Positions 50,167 through 60,693 of a stretch of DNA of 64,000 nt are shown one piece after another. Where the stretch lies: contig NZ_LECZ01000019.1 in assembly GCF_001022965.1 (NCBI RefSeq), forward strand, positions 32,309-96,308, read 5' to 3'. How positions within the stretch are numbered: the first letter of the stretch is position 1; every line of letters starts with the position of its first letter. Both the position numbers and the translations under genes were made by a program. The notes beneath the pieces are model-generated. The model did no database searches and was not told where the DNA came from. It saw nothing but the letters and a program-made list of their open reading frames with translations. This DNA comes from Enterobacter genomosp. O. GTDB taxonomy: Bacteria > Pseudomonadota > Gammaproteobacteria > Enterobacterales > Enterobacteriaceae.

Positions 50167-51216
50167 ATGGCAACTGGCACGCTGCCCGATGCTGGGCAGA
50201 TCCTCAATTCTTTGATTAACAGCATCTTGCTGGTCGATGACGAGCTGGCTGTTCATTACGCCAACCCGGCGGCGCAGCAGCTGCTTGCCCAAAGCGCACG
50301 CAAACTGTTTGGCACCCCGCTTCCGGAACTCCTGAGCTATTTTTCGCTGAATATTGGCCTGATGCAGGAAAGTTTGCAGGCGGGTCAAGGATTCACGGAT
50401 AACGAAGTGACGCTGGTGATCGACGGGCGCTCGCACATTCTGTCGCTGACCGCGCAACGTCTCCCCGAAGGCATGATCCTGCTTGAGATGGCGCCGATGG
50501 ATAATCAGCGTCGACTGAGCCAGGAGCAGCTTCAACATGCGCAGCAAATTGCTGCCCGGGACCTGGTACGCGGTCTGGCACATGAAATCAAAAACCCGCT
50601 GGGTGGATTACGCGGCGCGGCACAGCTTCTGACCAAGGCGCTGCCCGACCCTGCGCTGGCGGAGTACACCAACGTCATCATTGAGCAGGCAGACCGTCTG
50701 CGTAATCTGGTTGACCGTCTTCTCGGACCGCAGCAGCCGGGGATGCATGTCACAGAAAGCATCCATAAAGTGGCCGAACGGGTGGTGAAGCTCGTCTCGA
50801 TGGAGCTCCCGGAGAACGTCACGCTGGTACGTGATTACGACCCAAGCCTGCCGGAACTGGCGCATGACCCGGATCAGATTGAGCAGGTCCTGTTGAATAT
50901 TGTGCGCAACGCGCTGCAGGCGCTGGGGCCGGAAGGGGGCGAGATCATTTTACGTACCCGTACCGCCTTCCAGCTCACGTTACACGGCGTGCGCTATCGC
51001 CTGGCGGCCCGAATAGACGTCGAGGATAACGGGCCCGGTATTCCATCGCATCTGCAGGACACCCTGTTCTATCCGATGGTAAGCGGTCGCGAAGGCGGGA
51101 CCGGCCTGGGCTTATCCATCGCCCGCAGTTTGATCGATCAACACTCTGGCAAAATTGAATTTACCAGTTGGCCGGGACATACCGAGTTTTCGGTTTTCCT
51201 GCCGATTAAAAAATAA
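50167..51216 (+). CDS. glnL: NtrB (GlnL), nitrogen sensor kinase
   Basis: 349-residue cytoplasmic histidine kinase/phosphatase for NtrC, controlled by PII. PAS domain about 10-110, phospho-acceptor His139 in [13 protein letters not shown], then ATPase domain with N box [13 protein letters not shown]1 [10 protein letters not shown] and G2 [12 protein letters not shown]. No membrane segment, as expected. Followed 11 bases later by glnG. Confidence 0.98.
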   Translation: MATGTLPDAGQILNSLINSILLVDDELAVHYANPAAQQLLAQSARKLFGTPLPELLSYFSLNIGLMQESLQAGQGFTDNEVTLVIDGRSHILSLTAQRLPEGMILLEMAPMDNQRRLSQEQLQHAQQIAARDLVRGLAHEIKNPLGGLRGAAQLLTKALPDPALAEYTNVIIEQADRLRNLVDRLLGPQQPGMHVTESIHKVAERVVKLVSMELPENVTLVRDYDPSLPELAHDPDQIEQVLLNIVRNALQALGPEGGEIILRTRTAFQLTLHGVRYRLAARIDVEDNGPGIPSHLQDTLFYPMVSGREGGTGLGLSIARSLIDQHSGKIEFTSWPGHTEFSVFLPIKK

Positions 51217-51227
51217 AGGTGACGTTT

Positions 51228-52640
51228 ATGCAACGAGGGATAGTCTGGGTAGTCGATGACGATAGCTCCATCCGTTGGGTGCTTGAACGCGCGCTCACAG
51301 GGGCAGGATTAAGCTGCACGACGTTTGAGAGCGGCAGCGAAGTGCTCGACGCACTCACCACCAAAACGCCGGATGTTCTCCTTTCGGATATTCGCATGCC
51401 GGGGATGGACGGGCTGGCGCTTTTAAAGCAGATCAAACAACGCCACCCTATGCTTCCGGTCATCATAATGACGGCACACTCCGATTTGGACGCCGCGGTG
51501 AGCGCCTACCAGCAAGGGGCGTTCGATTACCTGCCCAAACCGTTTGATATTGACGAAGCGGTGGCGCTGGTTGAGCGCGCGATTAGCCATTATCAGGAGC
51601 AGCAACAGCCGCGCCACGCGCCCGATTTTGGGCCAACGACTGACATCATCGGCGAAGCGCCAGCGATGCAGGATGTGTTTCGCATTATTGGCCGCTTGTC
51701 CCGCTCGTCCATCAGCGTATTGATCAACGGTGAATCGGGAACCGGTAAAGAGCTTGTGGCACATGCATTACACCGCCACAGCCCGCGGGCAAAAGCGCCG
51801 TTTATCGCCCTGAATATGGCGGCGATCCCGAAGGATTTGATTGAATCGGAACTGTTCGGTCATGAAAAAGGGGCGTTTACCGGGGCAAATACCATTCGCC
51901 AGGGGCGTTTCGAACAGGCTGATGGCGGCACGCTGTTCCTGGATGAGATCGGCGATATGCCGCTGGATGTCCAGACCCGCCTGCTGCGCGTGCTGGCCGA
52001 CGGGCAGTTTTATCGCGTGGGCGGCTATGCGCCAGTGAAGGTGGACGTGCGCATTATCGCCGCGACCCACCAGAACCTGGAGCAACGCGTGCAGGAAGGA
52101 AAATTCCGCGAGGATTTATTCCATCGCCTGAACGTGATTCGCGTTCATCTGCCGCCGCTGCGTGAACGTCGTGAAGATATCCCTCGCCTGGCGCGTCATT
52201 TCCTGCAGGTGGCAGCCCGGGAACTGGGCGTAGAAGCCAAGCAGCTTCATCCGGAAACCGATGCGGCTCTGACGCGTCTGGCGTGGCCGGGCAACGTACG
52301 TCAGCTGGAAAATACCTGTCGCTGGTTAACCGTGATGGCCGCCGGGCAGGAAGTGTTGATTCAGGATTTACCGGCCGAGCTGTTTGAAGCGACCGCGCCA
52401 GAAAGCAGTACCGGGCACGCGCTGCCGGACAGCTGGGCGACGCTGCTGGCGCAGTGGGCCGACCGCGCGCTGCGTTCCGGTCATCAAAACCTGCTGTCTG
52501 AAGCTCAGCCTGAGATGGAGCGTACGTTATTAACCACCGCGCTTCGTCATACTCAGGGTCATAAGCAGGAAGCCGCCCGCCTGCTGGGATGGGGACGTAA
52601 TACCCTGACGCGCAAGCTTAAAGAGCTGGGAATGGAGTGA
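51228..52640 (+). CDS. glnG: NtrC (GlnG), sigma54-dependent nitrogen regulator
   Basis: 470-residue enhancer-binding protein. Receiver 1-120 with Asp54 in [15 protein letters not shown]+ domain about 140-370 with Walker A GESGTGKE, the sigma54-contacting loop EKGAFTGA and Walker [15 protein letters not shown]-terminal Fis-like HTH ([20 protein letters not shown]). ATG at 51228 chosen over a GTG 9 bases earlier since it gives [12 protein letters not shown]. Confidence 0.98.
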   Translation: MQRGIVWVVDDDSSIRWVLERALTGAGLSCTTFESGSEVLDALTTKTPDVLLSDIRMPGMDGLALLKQIKQRHPMLPVIIMTAHSDLDAAVSAYQQGAFDYLPKPFDIDEAVALVERAISHYQEQQQPRHAPDFGPTTDIIGEAPAMQDVFRIIGRLSRSSISVLINGESGTGKELVAHALHRHSPRAKAPFIALNMAAIPKDLIESELFGHEKGAFTGANTIRQGRFEQADGGTLFLDEIGDMPLDVQTRLLRVLADGQFYRVGGYAPVKVDVRIIAATHQNLEQRVQEGKFREDLFHRLNVIRVHLPPLRERREDIPRLARHFLQVAARELGVEAKQLHPETDAALTRLAWPGNVRQLENTCRWLTVMAAGQEVLIQDLPAELFEATAPESSTGHALPDSWATLLAQWADRALRSGHQNLLSEAQPEMERTLLTTALRHTQGHKQEAARLLGWGRNTLTRKLKELGME

Positions 52641-52750
52641 CCTTTACCGCAGCGTAAAGATTATTAATTGAGCGCAAATTGCCGTTATTTTGCGCTTTAC
52701 TGTTCCGTTGAGTTTTGTATGATCGTGCCCGGAAATTGAGGGTGAACATC

Positions 52751-52861
52751 ATGCTGGAAACATTAGTAAATATGCTCTCTAGCGGAGCCGCTGAAAGCCA
52801 CACGCCACAAACCGCCGTTGCGGCTGTGCTGTGTGCGGCGCTGGTTGGGCTGTTTAGCTAG
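52751..52861 (+). CDS. yshB: YshB, 36-residue small membrane protein
   Basis: Short frame MLETLVNMLSSGAAESHTPQ, then TAVAAVLCAALVGLFS, which matches the E. coli/Salmonella YshB peptide as I remember it (same length, nearly identical C-terminal half) and lies at the same place after glnG. One hydrophobic helix at the C-terminus. In Salmonella it has been linked to intracellular survival. GAGGGTGAA lies upstream as a ribosome site. Confidence 0.88.
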   Translation: MLETLVNMLSSGAAESHTPQTAVAAVLCAALVGLFS

Positions 52862-52875
52862 CGGGTTTGAACGTA

Positions 52876-52912
52876 AAAGCCGGGTGGCGGCTACGCCTTA
52901 CCCGGCCTACGT
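52876..52912. repeat. REP-like palindrome between yshB and hemN
   Basis: AAGCCGGGTGGCGGCTACGCCTTACCCGGCCTACG; CCGGGT/ACCCGG stem. Lies between convergent genes. Confidence 0.85.
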
Positions 52913-52934
52913 TCTGCGCTTTTGAATACCAGGC

Positions 52935-54308
52935 TTAAATCACCCGCGAGAACTGCTGCAAACGCGCTTTCTGCCGCAGGTAGGCATCAAAGCACATGCA
53001 GATGTTACGAATCAACAGACGCCCTTTCGGCGTGACCTCAATCGCACTCTCCGATACATCCACCAGCCCGTCTTTCGCCAGCGGCGCCAGGAGCTTCAGG
53101 TCTTCTGCAAAATAATCGCTGAAGTGCAGACCCCACTGCGCTTCCACATCACTGAAATCGAGACGGAAGTTGCAGATAAGCGCCTTAATCACATCCCGAC
53201 GGATGCAGTCGTCGCGCGTTAACGCAATGCCGCGCCAGAGCGCGTTGCCCGTTTCATCAACCTGCTGATAGTACAGCTTCAGCTCTTTCTGGTTCTGCGC
53301 GTAACAGTCGCCAATCATGCTGATGGCGGAAACGCCCATCCCCAGTAAATCGGTATCGCCCTGGGTCGTGTACCCCTGGAAGTTACGGTGCAGTACCCCT
53401 TCACGCTGGGCGATAGCCAGCTCGTCATCCGGACGGGCAAAATGATCCATACCGATAAACTGATAGCCGGTTTCGGTCAGCGAGGTAATGGTTTCCTGCA
53501 GGATATCCAGCTTCTGTTGGGCAGAAGGCAGGTCGGCATCTTTGATTTTACGCTGAGCGGCAAAGAGCGTCGGAAGATGCGCATAGTTAAAGACGCTTAA
53601 GCGATCAGGATTAAGTTCGGCCACGCGCTTCAGCGTGAAGGCGAAGCTTTCCGGCGTCTGCTTTGGCAGGCCGTAAATCAGGTCAATATTGGTCGATGTA
53701 AAACCGATCTCACGTGCGTGATTGAGTAAGGCAAAGATAAACTCTTCGTCCTGCTCGCGGTTCACCAGACGCTGGACCTCTTTGTTGAAGTCCTGCACGC
53801 CCATGCTCAGGCGGTTGAAGCCCTCTGCGCGTAAATGATCCAGCACATCCAGCTCGATTTCGCGCGGATCGACCTCGATCGAGATTTCAGCGTCGTCGTT
53901 AAAATTAAAGTTGCCGCGCAGCAGCGCCATCAAACGGCTGATCTGCGCTTTATTCAGGTACGTTGGCGTGCCGCCGCCCCAGTGCAGCTGGCTGACGTGA
54001 CGACCGGCAAACAGCGGCGCGCGATGTACAATTTCTTGTTCGAGCGCGTCAAGATATTGGTCGGCTTTGTGCTGCTGACGGGTAACGATTTTATTGCAGC
54101 CGCAGAAGTAGCAGAGCTTGTGGCAGAACGGAATATGGACGTAGAGAGACAGCGGACGCTCAGGGTAGCGCGCGACAGCCTGCTGAAAATCATCCTCGCC
54201 GAAGGCATCGGAGAACTCCAGCGCGGTGGGGTATGACGTATAACGCGGCCCGGAATAGTTATATTTCTGGATTAGGGCCAAATCCCAGTCGATAGATGGT
54301 ACAGACAT
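52935..54308 (-). CDS. hemN: HemN, oxygen-independent coproporphyrinogen III oxidase
   Basis: Radical-SAM enzyme decarboxylating coproporphyrinogen III to protoporphyrinogen IX in anaerobic heme synthesis. 457 residues, the E. coli length. The [4Fe-4S]-SAM motif is IPFCHKLCYFCGC (about 58-70), with GGGTPTYL following (about 112-119). The start at 54308 (MSVPSIDWDLALIQKYNYSGPRYTSYPT) has AAGGAGTGAGC upstream. Convergent with yshB. Confidence 0.98.
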   Translation of the reverse strand: MSVPSIDWDLALIQKYNYSGPRYTSYPTALEFSDAFGEDDFQQAVARYPERPLSLYVHIPFCHKLCYFCGCNKIVTRQQHKADQYLDALEQEIVHRAPLFAGRHVSQLHWGGGTPTYLNKAQISRLMALLRGNFNFNDDAEISIEVDPREIELDVLDHLRAEGFNRLSMGVQDFNKEVQRLVNREQDEEFIFALLNHAREIGFTSTNIDLIYGLPKQTPESFAFTLKRVAELNPDRLSVFNYAHLPTLFAAQRKIKDADLPSAQQKLDILQETITSLTETGYQFIGMDHFARPDDELAIAQREGVLHRNFQGYTTQGDTDLLGMGVSAISMIGDCYAQNQKELKLYYQQVDETGNALWRGIALTRDDCIRRDVIKALICNFRLDFSDVEAQWGLHFSDYFAEDLKLLAPLAKDGLVDVSESAIEVTPKGRLLIRNICMCFDAYLRQKARLQQFSRVI

Positions 54309-54310
54309 GC

Positions 54311-54493
54311 TCACTCCTTCCGTTGGTGTCGCGTTCGTATACGGCGGCCCGTTCCGGCCCCATTGCGGGCCATCACTCGGGTGCGCAGCCACTTCTGTCG
54401 CCGCGACAACCGCCGTAGTTTAACGAATAACCACACCAGATAACATATAACCGGAAGGGTTATAAGCAGGACTATCGTGCCTGCCGGGTGCAA
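54311..54493 (-). CDS. Possible small membrane protein between yihI and hemN
   Basis: Frame of up to 60 residues that exactly fills the gap between yihI and hemN, ending 2 bases before the hemN start. If begun at a TTG (54493) it reads MHPAGTIVLLITLPVICYLV, then WLFVKLRRLSRRQKW and a basic tail, i.e. one membrane helix with a positively charged cytoplasmic end. The rare start and lack of a recognised family keep confidence low; it may also be hemN leader. Confidence 0.35.
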   Translation of the reverse strand: MHPAGTIVLLITLPVICYLVWLFVKLRRLSRRQKWLRTRVMARNGAGTGRRIRTRHQRKE

Positions 54494-54496
54494 ATG

Positions 54497-55012
54497 TTAG
54501 TTTCCACCCTTCAGAAGACGCATCATATCTTCCTGCTTTTCGTCTTCTTCTTCATCTTCGTCATCGTCGTATGACAGGCCCAGCTTCTGCATCAGTTCAT
54601 CGATGCGATCCAGTTTGGCATCAACCCATGACTGCTCTTCGGCGGTCAGGGTTTCACCCTCTTCAAGACGTTCCAGCAGCGCGTCCAGGCGCTCATCGTT
54701 CTCCAGCAAATCCAGCTCAGCCTGCGGTGAAAGCATAGGTTTCTCGCTCTTTGGTTTGTGCTGCTTAGTGACCGGGGTGTCTGTCACGCCCAGTGGAATG
54801 GGAGTTTTACTGCCGATACGAGGATCTTTCTGCTGTTTGCCTTTTGCAGAAGCGCCTGCTGCACCAACACCGCTGGCACGGCTACCCGCAGCATGACCGC
54901 GATGTTTTTTATCGCGTTTACGATCGCGCGCTTCCTGGTTCAGTTCTTCGCGCGTTTTGCGGCGTGCTTTTGCAGGGCGTTTCGCGCCCGCAGCGGAGGT
55001 TGGTTTTTTCAT
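54497..55012 (-). CDS. yihI: YihI, GTPase-activating protein for Der
   Basis: 171 residues, charged and mostly disordered: a basic N-terminal part ([29 protein letters not shown]) and an acidic C-terminal part ([26 protein letters not shown]). In E. coli it stimulates the ribosome-assembly GTPase Der (EngA). Lies between hemN and csrC as in E. coli. Confidence 0.94.
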   Translation of the reverse strand: MKKPTSAAGAKRPAKARRKTREELNQEARDRKRDKKHRGHAAGSRASGVGAAGASAKGKQQKDPRIGSKTPIPLGVTDTPVTKQHKPKSEKPMLSPQAELDLLENDERLDALLERLEEGETLTAEEQSWVDAKLDRIDELMQKLGLSYDDDEDEEEDEKQEDMMRLLKGGN

Positions 55013-55081
55013 GATGTTTTATCTTTAAGTCGTTTTCTTCAGTATAGAATTGCGGCGAAATCTAGCAGAAAGCAAGCAAAG

Positions 55082-55324
55082 AAAAAAGGCGACAGAGCAA
55101 TCTGTCGCCTTTTTTCCTGACTCACAACCCTTAGTGGGTCAGACAATCCGTGTTTGCCAACAACAAACCCTGTTTATCCCTTGGCTAATACCGTCCGTGA
55201 TACGGTTCCATTTCCTGTTAAAACGCCTCCAGGCGCTGGTCATCCTGACAATCCTGCGTCTTCGCCTCCTGGCGCTCCTGACCCTAATCCTTAAGTCGAT
55301 TTCCTGATGGCTTCCTCGCCCTGA
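55082..55324 (-). ncRNA. csrC: CsrC, CsrA-sequestering sRNA
   Basis: About 243 nt on the minus strand, beginning near GGGCGAGGAAGCC and ending in the terminator GGCGACAGA-TTGC-TCTGTCGCC plus T-run, which matches E. coli CsrC as I recall. About 14 GGA motifs, several in hairpin loops (CAGGAGCGCCAGGAGGCG; TGGAGGCG), are visible; these bind CsrA and free it from mRNA targets. A TAAAGT -10 lies just upstream. Position between yihI and engB fits. Confidence 0.92.
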
Positions 55325-55589
55325 CGCACACTTTACCTTGTTCGCATAAACTAACAAGCAACGAAACAGTACAAAAAGAGATTTTCAGATAATTACCCGG
55401 AAATAAGCTTATGATTTAAAACAGTTTGCATTTTTTAACGCCTGCGAATTCTCTGAAATCTCCCATAGCATCTCTGGTCGATCTCTCACACAGTTTGGGG
55501 CTTTAGCCTACAGGTCCATGCAATCAGAAAAGCCTTTTGCCTGCATTCGGGTATAATCCCCCTCAGATTACGATTTTGGAGACGACCAC
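55325..55589. other. Intergenic region between csrC and engB
   Basis: About 265 bases with promoters for both genes expected. The csrC promoter side is AT-rich; TATAAT at 55551-55558 (GGTATAATCC) is a good -10 for engB. No gene seen. Confidence 0.5.
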
Positions 55590-56219
55590 GTGACTACCTG
55601 GAACTACCAACAGACGCATTTTGTCACCAGTGCGCCCGATATTCGCCACCTTCCTTCTGATACAGGTATTGAAGTGGCATTTGCTGGCCGCTCCAATGCG
55701 GGGAAATCCAGCGCCCTGAATACGCTGACCAATCAGAAGAGCCTGGCGCGTACCTCAAAAACACCTGGCCGTACCCAGCTGATTAACCTGTTTGAAGTGG
55801 CAGAAGGCAAACGCCTTGTCGACTTACCGGGATACGGTTACGCACAGGTACCGGAAGAGATGAAAATCAAATGGCAGCGTGCGCTGGGTGAATACCTGGA
55901 AAAGCGCCTGTGCCTGAAAGGTCTGGTGGTGTTGATGGATATTCGCCATCCCCTTAAAGATCTGGATCAGCAGATGATCGACTGGGCTGTCGCAAGCGAT
56001 ATCGCCGTGCTGGTACTGCTGACGAAAGCCGATAAGCTGGCAAGCGGTGCGCGCAAAGCGCAGGTGAATATGGTTCGCGAAGCGGTACTGGCTTTCAACG
56101 GTGATGTGCAGGTTGAGCCTTTCTCCTCGCTGAAAAAGCAGGGCGTGGACAAGCTGCGTCAGAAGCTCGACACCTGGTTTAGCGAGCTGGAACCCGCGAC
56201 GGAAGCGGAAGAAGAGTAA
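55590..56219 (+). CDS. engB: EngB (YihA), ribosome-biogenesis GTPase
   Basis: 209-residue essential GTPase needed for 50S/cell division. G1 [14 protein letters not shown] (about 34-47), G2/[13 protein letters not shown]3 VDLPGYGYA (about 77-85), G4 [10 protein letters not shown] (about 142-151), G5 [13 protein letters not shown] start at 55590 after GGAGACGACC; gives [12 protein letters not shown] as in the E. coli protein. Ends with a terminator; Spot 42 is convergent to it. Confidence 0.97.
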   Translation: MTTWNYQQTHFVTSAPDIRHLPSDTGIEVAFAGRSNAGKSSALNTLTNQKSLARTSKTPGRTQLINLFEVAEGKRLVDLPGYGYAQVPEEMKIKWQRALGEYLEKRLCLKGLVVLMDIRHPLKDLDQQMIDWAVASDIAVLVLLTKADKLASGARKAQVNMVREAVLAFNGDVQVEPFSSLKKQGVDKLRQKLDTWFSELEPATEAEEE

Positions 56220-56224
56220 TACCG

Positions 56225-56249
56225 AACGCGGCGATGGCCGCGTTTTTTT
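56225..56249 (+). terminator. Terminator after engB
   Basis: AACGCGGC-GATG-GCCGCGTT followed by TTTTT. Confidence 0.9.
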
Positions 56250-56272
56250 GCCTGAATTTTTCTTTGCCGCAA

Positions 56273-56381
56273 TAAAAAACGCCCCAGTCATTACTGACTG
56301 GGGCGGCTAAAATATTCAGCCAAATCCGATTACGTGAAGTAAAAGGTCTGAAAGATAGAACATCTTACCTCTGTACCCTAC
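56273..56381 (-). ncRNA. spf: Spot 42 sRNA
   Basis: 109 nt on the minus strand from GTAGGGTACAGAGGTAAGAT to the terminator GCCCCAGTCA/TGACTGGGGC plus T6, which as far as I can recall is identical to E. coli Spot 42. An Hfq-dependent sRNA repressed by CRP-cAMP that turns down secondary-carbon genes when glucose is present. Its usual place, downstream... between polA and engB, is kept. A CRP site should lie just upstream. Confidence 0.96.
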
Positions 56382-56529
56382 GTCGATAACTCTACCCCTT
56401 TTTGTGCTGCAGAAAAAGCACTTTTTGTAGTTTTTTTTCATTCTTTACATAGGGAATTCTAATGATCGTCACAAAACGCGCGTTGTTATGTTGCAAACTT
56501 ACATAAAAAGCGCGTTATGCGAAGAACCG

Positions 56530-59322
56530 TTAGTGAGCCTGATCCCAGTTTTCGCCACTTCCCACTTCCACCAGCAACGGCACGTCAAGCGTCATGCTGC
56601 TTTCCATCAGTTCGTGGATCTTTTTCGATACGGCGTCGAGGTCGTCTTTGTGCACTTCGAATACCAGTTCATCGTGTACCTGCATGATCATTTTCACGCG
56701 AGGCTTCTCTTTTTCCAGCCAGGCATCAACGGCGATCATTGCGCGCTTAATAATGTCCGCCGCGGTACCCTGCATCGGGGCGTTGATCGCCGCACGCTCT
56801 GCGCCAGCGCGTCGCGCCGCGTTGCTGGATTTGATGTCCGGCAAGTAGAGACGACGGCCATCCAGCGTTTCGACGTAGCCTTTCTCCTTCGCCTGCGCGC
56901 GGGTGCGCTCCATATATTCCAGCACGCCCGGGTAGCGTTCGAAGTAGAGGTCCATATACTTTTGCGACTCTTTGCGCGGAATATTGAGCTGGCGCGAAAG
57001 GCCGAATGCGCTCATGCCGTAAATTAAACCGAAGTTGATCGCTTTAGCGCTGCGGCGCTGTTCGTTCGTCACGCTGTCCAGCGGCAAGCCGAAGACTTCC
57101 GCTGCGGTCGCCCGGTGGATATCCTTCCCTTCGGCAAACGCGGTCAGCAGGCCTTTGTCGCGGGAGAGATGCGCCATAATGCGCAGCTCAATTTGCGAGT
57201 AGTCGGCAGAGACAATCAGGTAGTCATCGGGCGCAATAAAAGCCTGACGAATACGACGGCCTTCTTCGTTACGTACCGGGATGTTCTGCAGGTTTGGATC
57301 GGTTGACGAGAGACGCCCCGTCGCCGCTACAGCCTGATGATATGAGGTATGCACGCGGCCTGTTTTCGGGTTGATCATCAGCGGGAGCTTGTCGGTGTAG
57401 GTAGACTTCAGCTTCGCGAGGCCACGGTACTGCAGAATCACTTTTGGCAGCGGGTAATCCAGCGCCAGCTCTTCCAGCACCTCTTCAGAGGTAGAAGGTG
57501 CGCCGCCTGGGGTTTTCTTCAGCGGCTTGATGCCCTGCTTTTCAAACAGAATGGTTTGCAGCTGCTTCGGCGAAGAGAGGTTAAACGGCTCGCCGGCAAG
57601 CTCATGCGCTTTTTGCTCAAGCTCGGTCAAGCGCTGGGCGAGCTCGCCGGAGTGGTTATGCAGCACCGTTGGGTCAATCTTCACACCGTTGCGTTCGATG
57701 CGGGACAGAACGGGAACCAGCGGCATCTCAATATGCTGGAAAACGTTCAGCGGTCCTTCATGCTTCTGTAGTTTTGGCCACATCTTCAGGTGCAGCTGCA
57801 GCGTTACATCAGCATCTTCTGCCGCGTAGCGCCCTGCCTCTTCGAGAGCAATCTGGTTAAAAGTAAGCTGATTTTTCCCTTTACCGGCAATCTCTTCAAA
57901 CGTGATCGTTTTGTGCTTGAGCCAGCGGTCAGATAAGGAATCCATATCATGACGGCCCGCGACGCTGTCCAGAATGTAGGATTCGAGCATAGTGTCGAAG
58001 GCAATCCCGCGCAGTTCAATGCCGTAGTTCTGCAAAATGCCGCGGTCGTACTTTAGATTTTGCCCGACCTTCAGCGCCTTCTCGTCTTCCAGGATCGGCT
58101 TCAGCAGCTCAAGCACACGCTCACGGGAGAGCTGTTCCGGCGCATCCAGGTAATCGTGCGCGACGGGCACATAGGCCGCAAGACCGGGCTCAGTTGCAAA
58201 GGAGAGGCCCACCATATTGGCAGAGATGTTATCAAGACTGTCGGTTTCGGTATCAAAAGCAAAGACCGGCGCTTTTTTCAGCTTCTCGATCCAGGCAATC
58301 AGCTGCGACTCGTCAAGAATGGTTTCATAATTGTCGAAGGAAAGCGCCACGGCTTCTTCTTCCGCCTGCTCTTCTGCGTCAACAACGATCGTCTCCTTCG
58401 GCTTTGCAGCAGGTTTAGCCCCTTTTGCCTGTAGCCATTTACCGGCTTCGACGTCAGTGATCCAGCGCTTAAATTCGTATTTCTTAAACAGGGTCAGCAG
58501 ATCGTCAGCGGAAGGCTGTTGTACCTCCAGCTCTTCACAGCCCAGTTCCAGTTCGACATCGGTTTTGATGGTTGCCAGCTTATAAGAGAGATAAGCCACC
58601 TCTTTGTTCTCTTCCAGTTTTCCGGCCATGGTTTTTGCACCACGGAAGGTGAGCCCGGCGATTTTATCCGATTCCGCATATAGCGTATCCAGCCCGCCCA
58701 GCCCCTGAAGCAGCGCTTGCGCGGTTTTTTCACCGACGCCCGGAACCCCAGGAATGTTATCCGAGGAGTCCCCCATCAACGCGAGGAAGTCGATAATCAG
58801 TTCAGGCGGCACGCCATACTTTGTAACCACCTCTTCAGGCCCCAGAATGGTGTTAGTCATGGTGTTAATCAGGGTGATACCCGGCGTCACCAGCTGTGCC
58901 ATATCTTTATCGCCGGTGCTGATCAGTACCGGTCGGCCCATTTTTTCAGCTTCACGCGCCAGCGTGCCGATGACGTCATCGGCTTCGACGCCAGAGACGG
59001 CCAGCAGCGGCAGGCCCATCGCTTTCACCATGGCGTGCAGCGGCTCAATCTGCGCGCGCAGATCGTCAGGCATTGGCGGACGGTGGGATTTGTAATGCTC
59101 AAACAACTCGTCGCGGAACGTTTTGCCTTTCGCATCAAAAACGACTGCCGCATGGGTTGGCTGATACTGAAGAATCAGGCTGCGAAGCATATTCAGCACG
59201 CCGTACATTGCGCCGGTAGGTTCCCCTGCGCTGTTGGTCAGAGGAGGAAACGCATGGTACGCCCGATACAGGTAAGAAGAGCCATCGACGAGAATAAGAG
59301 GGTTTTCTGGGATCTGAACCAT
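56530..59322 (-). CDS. polA: DNA polymerase I
   Basis: 930 residues against 928 in E. coli. Three domains: 5'-3' exonuclease about 1-320 ([27 protein letters not shown]), 3'-5' proofreading domain about 330-520 with DTETDSLD and the YAAEDADVT motif, polymerase domain from about 520 with motif [16 protein letters not shown], motif [21 protein letters not shown] and motif [12 protein letters not shown]. Start at 59322 ([16 protein letters not shown]) chosen over a longer frame. Confidence 0.99.
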   Translation of the reverse strand: MVQIPENPLILVDGSSYLYRAYHAFPPLTNSAGEPTGAMYGVLNMLRSLILQYQPTHAAVVFDAKGKTFRDELFEHYKSHRPPMPDDLRAQIEPLHAMVKAMGLPLLAVSGVEADDVIGTLAREAEKMGRPVLISTGDKDMAQLVTPGITLINTMTNTILGPEEVVTKYGVPPELIIDFLALMGDSSDNIPGVPGVGEKTAQALLQGLGGLDTLYAESDKIAGLTFRGAKTMAGKLEENKEVAYLSYKLATIKTDVELELGCEELEVQQPSADDLLTLFKKYEFKRWITDVEAGKWLQAKGAKPAAKPKETIVVDAEEQAEEEAVALSFDNYETILDESQLIAWIEKLKKAPVFAFDTETDSLDNISANMVGLSFATEPGLAAYVPVAHDYLDAPEQLSRERVLELLKPILEDEKALKVGQNLKYDRGILQNYGIELRGIAFDTMLESYILDSVAGRHDMDSLSDRWLKHKTITFEEIAGKGKNQLTFNQIALEEAGRYAAEDADVTLQLHLKMWPKLQKHEGPLNVFQHIEMPLVPVLSRIERNGVKIDPTVLHNHSGELAQRLTELEQKAHELAGEPFNLSSPKQLQTILFEKQGIKPLKKTPGGAPSTSEEVLEELALDYPLPKVILQYRGLAKLKSTYTDKLPLMINPKTGRVHTSYHQAVAATGRLSSTDPNLQNIPVRNEEGRRIRQAFIAPDDYLIVSADYSQIELRIMAHLSRDKGLLTAFAEGKDIHRATAAEVFGLPLDSVTNEQRRSAKAINFGLIYGMSAFGLSRQLNIPRKESQKYMDLYFERYPGVLEYMERTRAQAKEKGYVETLDGRRLYLPDIKSSNAARRAGAERAAINAPMQGTAADIIKRAMIAVDAWLEKEKPRVKMIMQVHDELVFEVHKDDLDAVSKKIHELMESSMTLDVPLLVEVGSGENWDQAH

Positions 59323-59445
59323 AATGTCCGTGCCTTTAATCAATTTATGCGTAAAGGATGCCACAGAAGGATGAAAACATCAGTTATTAGCGCCAGATAC
59401 AGGAAAAGATTTTGCGATCGTGAGGATCGCTCGCAAAATTAAAAC

Positions 59446-59454
59446 TGTGGATAA
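59446..59454. promoter_or_regulatory. Consensus DnaA box upstream of polA
   Basis: TGTGGATAA is the exact reverse complement of TTATCCACA. A near match TGTGGATAT lies at 59588-59596. A hairpin GCGATC-GTGAG-GATCGC precedes it. The polA-yihG gap (59323-59762) holds no gene. Confidence 0.6.
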
Positions 59455-59762
59455 GTTTGTGTATATTTTCACTTCATATGAATAACAGACGCTAAAAACA
59501 CATAGGCGTTAATATTTAGATCTTAATTATCATATTGTTATACTGTGAGATCTTCTCTATATGGCCATCTGGTGGCAATTTAGTCTATGTGGATATAAGC
59601 CTTGATTAGCGCAGAATCACAGAGAAATCTTCTGCGACAGAGGAAAAGCCTCCAGTTCCTCACGTGAAAGCCCCATTACTTTGTCTGTTTTCTGATAGAA
59701 TCAGCGCCCAGCGCCGAATAGCCGACCGCCCACTTACAGCTAACCATTTGAAAAAGCTCATC

Positions 59763-60671
59763 ATGTCGAGATTGCTCGCTGCAATAACATTACTGTTAAG
59801 CATCATTTTAACTATCCTGGTGACTATCGCCTGTTCTGTGCCGATCATTATCGCCGGGATCGTTAAACTGCTGCTGCCTGTACCCGCGGTGTGGCGAGCC
59901 GTGTCCGCATTTTGTAATTTCATGATGTACTGCTGGTGTGAAGGACTGGCGATCCTGTTGTGCCTGAACCCGCATCTGAAGTGGGATATCAAAGGGCTGG
60001 AGAGCCTCAACAAAAAGAATTGGTACCTGCTGATCTGCAATCACCACAGCTGGGCTGATATCGTGGTGTTGTGTGTGCTTTTCCGCAAACACATCCCGAT
60101 GAACAAATACTTCCTAAAACAGCAACTCGCCTGGGTACCTTTTATCGGCCTAGCCTGCTGGGCGCTCGATATGCCGTTTATGAAACGTTATTCGCGCAGC
60201 TATTTGATTCGTCATCCGGAGCGTCGCGGTAAAGATGTGGAGACCACACGCCGTTCCTGCGAAAAGTTTCGCGCGCATCCAACAACCATCGTGAACTTTG
60301 TTGAAGGCTCCCGGTTTACGCAAGAGAAGCACCAACAAACTCGTTCCCCTTATCAGAACCTGCTGCCGCCAAAGGCCGCAGGCATTGCGATGGCGCTTAA
60401 TGTGCTGGGCACGCAGTTCGATAAGCTCCTTAACGTCACGCTCTGCTATCCGGAAAACGATAAGACGCCGTTCTTCGATATGCTCAGCGGCAAACTGACG
60501 CGTATTGTTGTGCGTGTCGATCTGGTCCCGATAGATGCCGAACTGCATGGTGACTACGTTAACGATAAGAATTTCAAGCGTCGTTTCCAGCAGTGGCTTA
60601 ATGCGCTCTGGAAAGAGAAAGACGAACAGATAGACAGCATTAAATCTACATACAAAAACGCCGGTCAGTGA
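59763..60671 (+). CDS. yihG: YihG, PlsC-type acyltransferase
   Basis: Membrane 1-acyl-glycerol-3-phosphate acyltransferase paralogue, about 302 residues from the ATG at 59763 ([20 protein letters not shown]). Catalytic HX4D motif is present as [11 protein letters not shown] and the second block [13 protein letters not shown]. In E. coli the frame opens about nine residues earlier with an ATG; that ATG is absent here, so the start is either 59763 or a TTG at 59748. Its stop lies within the terminator stem. Confidence 0.9.
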   Translation: MSRLLAAITLLLSIILTILVTIACSVPIIIAGIVKLLLPVPAVWRAVSAFCNFMMYCWCEGLAILLCLNPHLKWDIKGLESLNKKNWYLLICNHHSWADIVVLCVLFRKHIPMNKYFLKQQLAWVPFIGLACWALDMPFMKRYSRSYLIRHPERRGKDVETTRRSCEKFRAHPTTIVNFVEGSRFTQEKHQQTRSPYQNLLPPKAAGIAMALNVLGTQFDKLLNVTLCYPENDKTPFFDMLSGKLTRIVVRVDLVPIDAELHGDYVNDKNFKRRFQQWLNALWKEKDEQIDSIKSTYKNAGQ

Positions 60672-60682
60672 CCGGCGTTTTT
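60656..60682. terminator. Bidirectional terminator of yihG and dsbA
   Basis: AAACGCCGGTC-AGT-GACCGGCGTTT with T-run on each side. The yihG stop TGA sits in the loop/stem. Confidence 0.88.
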
Positions 60683-60693
60683 ACATCAGCGAA

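Noticed and set aside
55050..55307. 85-residue frame over the csrC locus
   Set aside because: Lies inside the CsrC RNA gene on the other strand; Leu-rich product arises from the GGA repeats.
56220..56529. Possible extra small gene between engB and polA
   Set aside because: The region is accounted for by the engB terminator, Spot 42 and its promoter.
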